From: Acidobacteriota bacterium
GTDB lineage: Bacteria > Acidobacteriota > Polarisedimenticolia > JAPUIV01
Assembly: GCA_027296665.1 (NCBI GenBank)
Contig: JAPUIV010000269.1
Span: forward strand, 1 to 8,896
DNA length: 8,896 nucleotides
Direction: 5' to 3'
The translations under genes were made by a program, and so were the position numbers. The notes beneath the pieces are model-generated. The model had not been told where the DNA came from. It searched no databases and saw nothing but the letters and a program-made list of their open reading frames with translations. Shown in pieces: positions 1 through 5,008 of this stretch (position 1 is the first letter of the stretch; each line of letters opens with the position of its first letter).

Positions 1-66
1 CCCCATGTTCAGGGTCATCCGTTCGGCGCCGTCCTCCACCCGGTCCCCTGGCCCTTTGTCCGCCAT
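1..66 (-). CDS. nuoD: NADH-quinone oxidoreductase subunit D, N-terminal fragment
   Basis: These are the first 22 codons of the 49-kDa subunit of respiratory complex I; the gene runs off the left edge. The ATG is at 66-64. The peptide ends in RMTLNMG, matching the conserved opening of NuoD, which normally continues into PQHPSTHG. In complex I, NuoD sits in the peripheral arm and helps form the quinone site next to the terminal iron-sulfur cluster. The AAGGA ribosome site (79-75) overlaps the nuoC stop codon, leaving 11 bases between the genes, so the two are probably translationally coupled. The identification rests on a short stretch plus position after nuoC, but the motif is distinctive. Nothing can be said about the rest of the protein. 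Confidence 0.88.
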   Translation of the reverse strand, partial: MADKGPGDRVEDGAERMTLNMG

Positions 67-77
67 TTCGCGATTCC

Positions 78-548
78 TTAACCCTCGACGGGAAAATCCT
101 TCCGGAGGGGAAAGCCATCGAAGTCCTCCGGCATCAGGATCCGGCGAAGGTCCGGATGCCCCTCGAACCGGATTCCCACCATATCGAACGCTTCCCTCTC
201 ATGCCAATCGGCCCCGGACCAGATCCCGGTGACCGACGGGACCGATTCCCCCTCTCCCGCCCAGGCCTTCAATCGCAGGCGTCTTTTACCGGAAAAACAG
301 TAAAGATGGTAGACCACGGCGTACGGCAGGGGTCGATCGGGAAAATGGACACCGCAGAGATCGGTCAGAAAATCGAAGCGGAAGGCGGGGTCGTCGTGCA
401 GGACCCGGCATAATTTCGGGACGTCCGCCGCGCGGATCTCGACCGTCTCTTCCCCGCGAAAGAAGCTCGCCCCGATCAGCAAACCGGGAAACCGTTCCTG
501 GAGAAGATCGGTCGTCGGGGTCGGCCCCTCCAGGGCAGATTCCGTCAC
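78..548 (-). CDS. nuoC: NADH-quinone oxidoreductase subunit C (30-kDa family)
   Basis: This encodes 156 residues of the complex I 30-kDa subunit, a cytoplasmic peripheral-arm protein that contacts NuoB and NuoD in known structures. The family signature is near the C-terminus: EREAFDMVGIRFEGHPDLRR followed by ILMPED and PLRKDFPVEG. Upstream, RFDFLTDLCGV and VVYHLY are also typical. The frame is open further upstream into nuoA, but family similarity starts only near residue 15, so the best start is the GTG at 548-546, which overlaps the nuoA TGA by three bases; a TTG two codons earlier is the alternative. No strong ribosome site is visible, which fits coupling to nuoA. The length is that of a stand-alone NuoC, not a NuoCD or NuoBCD fusion. 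The gene follows nuoA directly, with no nuoB between. Confidence 0.93.
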   Translation of the reverse strand: MTESALEGPTPTTDLLQERFPGLLIGASFFRGEETVEIRAADVPKLCRVLHDDPAFRFDFLTDLCGVHFPDRPLPYAVVYHLYCFSGKRRLRLKAWAGEGESVPSVTGIWSGADWHEREAFDMVGIRFEGHPDLRRILMPEDFDGFPLRKDFPVEG

Positions 549-904
549 TTCCAATCCCAGTCGAGAGCCCCGCGACGCCAGAGATAGATATAGCCCAGGA
601 TCAAGATCATCAGAAAGATACCCATCTCCAGGAAACCGAACAGGCCCAGTCTTCGGAACAGGACGGCCCAGGGGTACAGGAACGCCACCTCGATGTCGAA
701 CAGAATGAAGATCATGGCAATGAGAAAAAACTGGACCGTGACCCGCTTCCTCGCGGTATCGAGGAGCGGCATGCCGCACTCATAGGGAGAAAGGTCTACC
801 CGGCTGTTCCGCCTCCTTCCCAGGAAATGGGAGGCGATCAGGATTCCCGCGGCGATCGCCGCGGCAGCGAGAAGGTGTAAAAAAACCGGCAGGTACTCTT
901 CCAT
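545..904 (-). CDS. nuoA: NADH-quinone oxidoreductase subunit A
   Basis: This encodes 119 residues of a three-helix inner-membrane subunit of complex I. Hydrophobic segments lie at about residues 6-28, 58-80 and 88-109. The loop after helix 1 carries SPYECGMP (residues 39-46), with the conserved Cys43 known to lie near the quinone cavity. Helix 2 contains the hallmark FFLIAMIFILFDIEVAFLYP (59-78), including the conserved acidic Asp70 and Glu72. The start is set at ATG 904 because MEEYLPV matches usual NuoA N-termini; an in-frame ATG at 919 would add five residues, and neither has a convincing Shine-Dalgarno sequence. It is the first nuo gene, 121 bases after the TPR gene, preceded by its own promoter and a palindrome. 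Its stop overlaps the nuoC start. Confidence 0.95.
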   Translation of the reverse strand: MEEYLPVFLHLLAAAAIAAGILIASHFLGRRRNSRVDLSPYECGMPLLDTARKRVTVQFFLIAMIFILFDIEVAFLYPWAVLFRRLGLFGFLEMGIFLMILILGYIYLWRRGALDWDWK

Positions 905-924
905 GGAAGAACCCAACATCGCCG

Positions 925-950
925 TAACTTGCTTTATTTCAAGTAAGTTA
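925..950. repeat. 26-bp imperfect palindrome in the nuoA leader
   Basis: Ten-base arms TAACTTGCTT (925-934) and AAGTAAGTTA (941-950) are complementary except at one position and flank a 6-base AT-rich spacer. The palindrome lies between the predicted nuo promoter and the nuoA start, ending 6 bases before ATG 919 and 21 before ATG 904. It could be a repressor operator or an RNA hairpin in the 5' leader. The arms do not match the FNR, CRP or ArcA consensus that I know, so no regulator is named. There is no T tract suggesting a terminator. Confidence 0.45.
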
Positions 951-970
951 GAATGTGAAAAAAGAGGGGA

Positions 971-999
971 ATCCTACCATGGCGGCGGGGTGAAGTCAA
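971..999 (-). promoter_or_regulatory. Sigma70-like extended -10 promoter for the nuo operon
   Basis: Read on the minus strand, a -35 box TTGACT (999-994) is followed after exactly 17 bases by a -10 box TAGGAT (976-971). TGG directly before the -10 gives the extended -10 motif TGn. The boxes match 5/6 and 4/6 of the sigma70 consensus. Transcription should begin near 964, giving a leader of about 60 bases that includes the palindrome at 925-950. The promoter lies between the TPR gene stop (1026) and nuoA, suggesting that the nuo genes are a separate transcription unit. The call comes from motif matching by eye, and the sigma factor of this organism is unknown. Confidence 0.5.
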
Positions 1000-1025
1000 C
1001 AGAAACCGAGGTCTCAAGAGGAAGG

Positions 1026-2291
1026 TTACTCGCCGTCCCCTTCCTTTTCTTTTTCTCCTTCGTTGTCCTTATCCTTGTTGCCCTCTTCCAGGTTTTTCTT
1101 GTCCTTGTCGTAAAACTTTTCGAGGTTCTTCTGGTGCTCCTCATACGCCAGCTGATCTTCGCGGTACTTTTTCTCCGCCTCGGTGTCCAGCCGCTTCTGC
1201 TCGACATCCAGGTTCCGGTTGGTGATCTTGGCCTGCAAACGCGCGACCCCTTCCCTGCTGGCTCTCGACGATTTGAGAGCCTCGCCATCCTTGAACGCCT
1301 TCAGGGAGAGATCGAATTTTTTTTCTTTCTCCAGGACACTTCCGAGAACCTGGTAGGTCACCGAACTCATCGGATCACATAGGACCCCTTTTTTGAGAAT
1401 CCCCTCGGCCTCCGGCAGGCGGTTCTGAGCCTGGTATACCTTGCCGATGTTGGTGTAGGCGAAACAGTACTTCGAATTGAGCTCGAGCACCTTTTCGAAG
1501 CTGATGAGTGAATCCCCGAACCGTTTCGCTCCAAACAGGGAGCGGGCAAGCAGGTTCTGGTACTTGAAGTTTTGCGCGTCCAGATGCACTAGCTGGCGGG
1601 AGTACATGACCGCTTCATTGTAGGCGCTGATTTTCGCGGGTTCGTTCCGGGTAGCCTGCGCCTTGCTGATGTAGGAACTGCCCAGGAAGAATAGAATGTT
1701 CTTGTTTTCACGCCGCAGTTCATTGGCCGCCTTGAGATTCTCTATGGCGTGATCGAAGTCTCCCAGGCTGTAATAACTGGTGCCGAGCTTGCTGAGGAGG
1801 GACAGGGAGGGAGGATTCGATTTCGCCTTCTCCATGTACTGCACCGCCTGAGCGTTGTTCCCGATTTTCACGTAATAGGTCCCGAGTGTAGTGTAAAGAA
1901 TCTTCTTGTCCCGTTCGGACTCCGCCAGCCCCTGCCGTTCCTCGAGCAATTCGATCGCCTTCCGGTAATCGCCCTGGTCCGCCTGAAGCTTCGCCTGGCC
2001 CTGGTAGAAAATGAACTTATTGGGATCCAGTTCGATCGCCTTCTGGAAGTTGGGAACCGCCTCGGCGAATTTCTTCTGCTGGAGGGAGATCATCCCCAGC
2101 ATGTACCATCCAAAGGAGTAGTTCGGGGCATACTCCACCTCTTCCCGGAACACGCGGGCCGCTTCCTCATAATTCTTTTGCCTGAAAAACTTGATCCCTT
2201 CCCGGTAATCGGCCCTGGCAACGGGAGCCGCCACAACCAGGAGGGACGCGATGATCAGGCCGGCCGGGATCCAGCGGCGACTCCTCTGCAT
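1026..2291 (-). CDS. Secreted TPR-repeat protein, TonB-cluster associated
   Basis: This encodes 421 residues. The N-terminus is a Sec signal peptide: a positively charged start (MQRSRR), a hydrophobic core at about 8-24, and an ARA cleavage site after Ala27. Residues from about 28 to 340 are repeated 34-residue helix pairs of the TPR type, with recurring patterns such as NYEEAARVF, KFAEAVPNFQKAIELDP, DYRKAIELL and DFDHAIENLKAA. The last 60 or so residues are extremely rich in Lys, Glu and Asp and are probably helical, then disordered. The start at ATG 2291 is supported by GGAGGA (2306-2301), 9 bases upstream, and by the signal peptide; in-frame starts at 2321 and 2312 would bury it. There is no lipobox Cys. 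It closes the exbB-exbD-exbD-tonB operon, so a periplasmic scaffold for the TonB machine is likely, though the exact role is unknown. Confidence 0.85.
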   Translation of the reverse strand: MQRSRRWIPAGLIIASLLVVAAPVARADYREGIKFFRQKNYEEAARVFREEVEYAPNYSFGWYMLGMISLQQKKFAEAVPNFQKAIELDPNKFIFYQGQAKLQADQGDYRKAIELLEERQGLAESERDKKILYTTLGTYYVKIGNNAQAVQYMEKAKSNPPSLSLLSKLGTSYYSLGDFDHAIENLKAANELRRENKNILFFLGSSYISKAQATRNEPAKISAYNEAVMYSRQLVHLDAQNFKYQNLLARSLFGAKRFGDSLISFEKVLELNSKYCFAYTNIGKVYQAQNRLPEAEGILKKGVLCDPMSSVTYQVLGSVLEKEKKFDLSLKAFKDGEALKSSRASREGVARLQAKITNRNLDVEQKRLDTEAEKKYREDQLAYEEHQKNLEKFYDKDKKNLEEGNKDKDNEGEKEKEGDGE

Positions 2292-2347
2292 GACGATTCT
2301 TCCTCCAAACATTTCGTCCACTCCAGGGCCGCCTCCATCGCCTCTGC

Positions 2348-3094
2348 CTAATCTTCCAGGTAAAACTTGACCACAACGGTGAAATAGACGTCAACTGCCT
2401 TGGCGCCCTGCAAGGCGGGCTTGTATCTCCATTGCTGCAAGGCCCGGATCGCCTCTTCGTCGAACCCGAACTTGGCTCCGGGGCTCTTGAGGACGGTGAC
2501 ACCACCCACGATTCCGTCCGCCTGGATCAACACCTGAAGGATGACGTCTCCCTCGATCTTGGCCTTCCTGGCGATATCGGGATAGTTCGGCTGGACGTAA
2601 TGGATCCGCTCCGGATTGGTCACTCCGCCGACTCCCGCGAAAAGAATGCCGTCGGTGGAGGGAGGCGCCTCGGGGACCCCGATCAGGATCTCAGCGTCGA
2701 GAGGGATATCAATGATATCGGGATCCAGTTCCGGCTCGATGATCGGCTCCGGCTCGTCGGGGGTCTGATCTGGGATGGGAACCTTCTTGGTCAGGACCTT
2801 CTCCACCTTCGGTTTCTGGGGCCTCTGTTTTTGCGGTGGCGGTGGAGGCGTCCATCTGCGCACGTAGACAACCGTTTTTTTCGGTTTGGGCAACTGCGGC
2901 AGCCGAACCTGCGGAATGGTGATGCCGATGACCAGGAGATGGATGACGACCGCGAAGATGACGGCTCGCCGGATGGCCGGCTGGTCCGACTCGTGGAGGT
3001 AATGCGCAAACAGCAGATCCTGGGATCTCAGCATCTCCTGAGCGTTCTGTTCGAGGTTTTCCCCGGCCCCGGCAACCTGTTTTTCTTCCGCCAT
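2348..3094 (-). CDS. tonB: TonB-family energy transducer
   Basis: This encodes 248 residues. About 43 polar residues precede one membrane helix (about 44-60), longer than the very short cytoplasmic tail of E. coli TonB. His52 in the helix matches the functionally important His20 of E. coli TonB, but the Ser four residues before it is Ala48 here. A Pro/Lys-rich periplasmic spacer follows (about 64-120, including PPPPP at 83-87), then an acidic Pro-rich stretch. The C-terminal TonB domain (about 162-248) has NYP at 170-172 and the hallmark QWRYKPA at 221-227. It transmits proton-motive force from ExbB/ExbD to outer-membrane receptors. ATG 3094 lies 10 bases after the upstream exbD stop and has GGGAAGG just before it. 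An upstream in-frame ATG inside exbD is unlikely. Confidence 0.93.
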   Translation of the reverse strand: MAEEKQVAGAGENLEQNAQEMLRSQDLLFAHYLHESDQPAIRRAVIFAVVIHLLVIGITIPQVRLPQLPKPKKTVVYVRRWTPPPPPQKQRPQKPKVEKVLTKKVPIPDQTPDEPEPIIEPELDPDIIDIPLDAEILIGVPEAPPSTDGILFAGVGGVTNPERIHYVQPNYPDIARKAKIEGDVILQVLIQADGIVGGVTVLKSPGAKFGFDEEAIRALQQWRYKPALQGAKAVDVYFTVVVKFYLED

Positions 3095-3104
3095 CGCCTT
3101 CCCG

Positions 3105-3572
3105 TCAGCCTCCCGCCGCGACCTCGAAAGGATTGTATCCAAAAAACTCGATATACTCCTGGATCTCCCGGTTCGTCGGGATCGCGATATTCTTGACCAC
3201 GATCCCAATCTGGCTGCCCCTCTTCAATTCGTCGTAAACGGTGATCATGTCCTGGTAGGTGGCGTTCCCGTCGGTATGCAGGATCACCGGCTTGTCCGGC
3301 CAGTTCTCCAGTTTCGGTTTCAGGTAGGGGAGGATCTGGCTGATCTCCATCCGGCGGCCGTCCACCGAAATGCGCCCGCCCGGGTAGACCCGGATGTAGA
3401 CCGCCTCCACCTTTTCCGGCGGGTTATCGTCCTCCTTGGGAAGCCGGAAATCGAGCCCCTTGGTGGCCGAGAAAACCGTCGTCACCATGAAGAAGATGAG
3501 AAGGAGAAAGGCGATGTCCGCCATCGAGGAAGTCGGAATTTCCGAAGTGGGAGGTCTTCCCTTGACTTTCAT
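3105..3572 (-). CDS. exbD: ExbD/TolR-family protein, second copy
   Basis: This encodes 155 residues of a biopolymer-transport ExbD/TolR protein: a short cytoplasmic tail, one membrane helix (about 17-35) and a periplasmic domain (about 60-140). The helix begins SSMADIAFLLLIFFMV, and Asp19 corresponds to the essential proton-carrying Asp25 of E. coli ExbD. The periplasmic domain contains VILHTDGNATYQDMITVYDELK, the usual position of the family's (I/L)xADxxxxY-type segment. It lies 4 bases after the first exbD and 10 before tonB. It shares the helix almost exactly with its neighbour but the periplasmic part is clearly different, so it is an old paralogue pair, not a recent duplication. ExbD normally forms a dimer inside an ExbB pentamer; here a heterodimer is possible. 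Confidence 0.93.
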   Translation of the reverse strand: MKVKGRPPTSEIPTSSMADIAFLLLIFFMVTTVFSATKGLDFRLPKEDDNPPEKVEAVYIRVYPGGRISVDGRRMEISQILPYLKPKLENWPDKPVILHTDGNATYQDMITVYDELKRGSQIGIVVKNIAIPTNREIQEYIEFFGYNPFEVAAGG

Positions 3573-3576
3573 TGGC

Positions 3577-4023
3577 TCACCCCACCGTCCTCTGGCCGGT
3601 CAGCAGGATCACGTTTTCCGCATTGGCCCGCCGCAGCGTATCGACCACCTGGTCAATCAACTCGTACCGGACCTCCCTGTCGGCCTTGATAATGAAGGGG
3701 TGGGTCGAATCGGCGGAGGTGACCTCAAGGACATGATAGTACAGCTCGTTGATGTCGATCTCCTGGCTCGTATCCACGCCCCTGGTGAACTTGTAATGGA
3801 TCCGCTCGATATTCGTGGCCGGGTCGGTGATCTTGGCGATGATCACCATCGCCGCCCCCTTGGGGGCCTCGGTCCTCTCGAAGGAGATCGGCAGGCGCAC
3901 CGAGGTCTTATCGATGTCGAACACCGTGGAGACCATGAAAAAGATGAGGAGCAGGAAGGCGATGTCGGCCATCGACGCGGTGGGAATCACCGCCTGAATC
4001 TTTTTGGGGCCTCTCCATGCCAT
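3577..4023 (-). CDS. exbD: ExbD/TolR-family protein, first copy
   Basis: This encodes 148 residues with ExbD/TolR architecture. The membrane helix (about 18-36, SMADIAFLLLIFFMVSTVF) carries Asp20, equivalent to the proton-translocating Asp of ExbD. The periplasmic domain includes HPFIIKADREVRYELIDQVV near residues 108-127, matching the conserved ADxxxxY segment better than the second copy does. The middle has an insertion-like stretch (about 66-90, DPATNIERIHYKF onward) with no counterpart I recognise in standard ExbD. ATG 4023 has GGAGAG 8 bases upstream. It lies 37 bases after exbB and 4 bases before the second exbD, so the three are co-transcribed. It would supply one half of the ExbD pair in the proton channel driving TonB. 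Confidence 0.93.
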   Translation of the reverse strand: MAWRGPKKIQAVIPTASMADIAFLLLIFFMVSTVFDIDKTSVRLPISFERTEAPKGAAMVIIAKITDPATNIERIHYKFTRGVDTSQEIDINELYYHVLEVTSADSTHPFIIKADREVRYELIDQVVDTLRRANAENVILLTGQRTVG

Positions 4024-4060
4024 GGATTCAACTCTCCGATCCGGTGGATGTCAGCTTAAG

Positions 4061-4744
4061 TCAGCCTGCTGATCCGCTGGTCACCGCCGGCCGCTGGGCA
4101 AACCGCTCCGATTCCTGGAAGGTCTCGATCAGGATGTTGCTGCTGGTTTCCATCTCGCGAATGAAGGTGCTGATGTTCGTGGTGAAAAAGTTGTAGAACG
4201 ATTGGGTGGGAATCGCCACGATCAGCCCGAAAGCGGTGGTCAGGAGGGCCACCGAGATCCCCTTGGCCACGGCGCCGGGATTGTTGAGCCCCTGCTCCGC
4301 AATGACATCGAATGACTGGATCATGCCGACGACGGTTCCCAGAAAGCCGATCAGAGGGGCGATGGTCGCGATGCTGCTGAGGATCACGAGCCCCTTCTCC
4401 AGGATCGCAACCTCGTGAAGGGCGGAGTTTTCGATCGTCTTTTCGATCTCCTCCTTCGACTTCGTCGATTCGTATTTCAGGAGACCCGCCTTGAGAATCG
4501 CGGCGATGGGGCCCTGAAACCCCTCGCAGCTCTCGACCGCCCCGCGATGGTTCCCCTGAAGGACATGGGTCCGAACCTGGCCGACCAACTCGGTGGTATC
4601 GATCTTCACCTTCTTGAAAACGATGTACTTGTAGATGATCACCGCGGTGGCCCCGATGGAGACCAGCAGCAGGACATACATGACCCAGCCGCCCTCCTGC
4701 ACCTTGGTGTAGAGGGTTGCTCCAAAAGCTCTCATGAAATCCAC
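4061..4744 (-). CDS. exbB: MotA/TolQ/ExbB-family proton channel subunit
   Basis: This encodes 227 residues with three membrane helices at about 20-43, 116-141 and 160-187. The conserved block runs from ATIAPLIGFLGTVVGMIQSF (126-145) through LLTTAFGLIVAIP (167-179), the family signature in helices 2 and 3. ExbB forms the pentameric inner-membrane channel that houses the ExbD dimer and converts proton flow into motion of TonB. The start is GTG 4744-4742, chosen because an ideal AAGGAGG (4760-4754) lies 9 bases upstream; the next ATG (4735) would be 18 bases away. Oddity: the position of E. coli ExbB Glu176 (GIAEALLATA) is Val165 here (GISVALLTTA). It is the first gene of the five-gene operon and has tandem promoters upstream. 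Confidence 0.93.
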   Translation of the reverse strand: MDFMRAFGATLYTKVQEGGWVMYVLLLVSIGATAVIIYKYIVFKKVKIDTTELVGQVRTHVLQGNHRGAVESCEGFQGPIAAILKAGLLKYESTKSKEEIEKTIENSALHEVAILEKGLVILSSIATIAPLIGFLGTVVGMIQSFDVIAEQGLNNPGAVAKGISVALLTTAFGLIVAIPTQSFYNFFTTNISTFIREMETSSNILIETFQESERFAQRPAVTSGSAG

Positions 4745-4753
4745 GGTCTTGAA

Positions 4754-4760
4754 CCTCCTT
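4754..4760 (-). promoter_or_regulatory. Strong ribosome binding site for exbB
   Basis: AAGGAGG, a full match to the Shine-Dalgarno core, lies 9 bases before the GTG at 4744. It decides the GTG start over the ATG at 4735 and suggests that translation of the operon's first gene is efficient. Confidence 0.8.
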
Positions 4761-4829
4761 CGAAAAATGGCGGCCCGGCAAACGGACCCGGCTCGGCAAG
4801 GCTCAACGGCGGGGATGCCCGACCGTTAT

Positions 4830-4858
4830 ATTGTACCCGCGCCAACGCTGTTTCTCAA
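4830..4858 (-). promoter_or_regulatory. Sigma70-like promoter P1 for exbB operon (proximal)
   Basis: On the minus strand, TTGAGA (4858-4853) and TACAAT (4835-4830) are separated by 17 bases. Each box matches 5/6 of the sigma70 consensus, making this the best promoter match seen in the window. Transcription would start near 4823, leaving a leader of about 80 bases before the exbB GTG. I see no clear Fur box over it, though I could not score this quantitatively. Confidence 0.6.
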
Positions 4859-4865
4859 ATGTCGC

Positions 4866-4895
4866 AGTCTACCACCCCTAATCCGGGAGAGTCAA
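4866..4895 (-). promoter_or_regulatory. Sigma70-like promoter P2 for exbB operon (distal)
   Basis: On the minus strand, TTGACT (4895-4890) is followed after 18 bases by TAGACT (4871-4866), preceded by TGG, an extended -10 element. The -35 matches 5/6 and the -10 matches 4/6. It lies just upstream of P1, so its start site would fall at or near the P1 -35 box. The pair would be tandem promoters, and occupancy of one could affect the other. It is weaker than P1. Confidence 0.4.
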
Positions 4896-4971
4896 TCGGT
4901 ATGGGGATGCTCTTTATCCTTTCCCGAACCGATTCCCTTGTCAATGGCGGGGGTGGGGTGGGGGAAATTCG

Positions 4972-4991
4972 CTGCTGTACGGAAACAGCAG
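4972..4991 (-). terminator. Small hairpin after tolC, possible weak terminator
   Basis: A perfect 7-bp stem (CTGCTGT at 4972-4978 with ACAGCAG at 4985-4991) and a 6-base loop lie 17 bases downstream of the tolC-like stop codon. On the tolC strand it is followed by only three T's and then a C-rich stretch, so it lacks the U tract of a good intrinsic terminator. It may end transcription weakly or stabilise the 3' end of the mRNA. The rest of the 4745-5008 gap holds the two exbB promoters and a G-rich tract. Confidence 0.35.
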
Positions 4992-5008
4992 AGGGGGGAG
5001 CCGATCTA

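Noticed and set aside
955..970. T-rich stretch after the TPR gene as an intrinsic terminator
   Set aside because: Six T's are present on the minus strand but no GC-rich hairpin directly precedes them; the region fits the nuo promoter better.
1749..2351. Plus-strand reading frame opposite the TPR gene
   Set aside because: It mirrors the codon structure of the TPR repeats and has no recognisable domain; the minus-strand frame has a signal peptide and a ribosome site.
4742..4799. Repeated GCCGGG and GAGCC motifs in the exbB leader as a riboswitch or attenuator
   Set aside because: They are short direct repeats in GC-rich DNA; no conserved riboswitch fold or leader peptide could be recognised.
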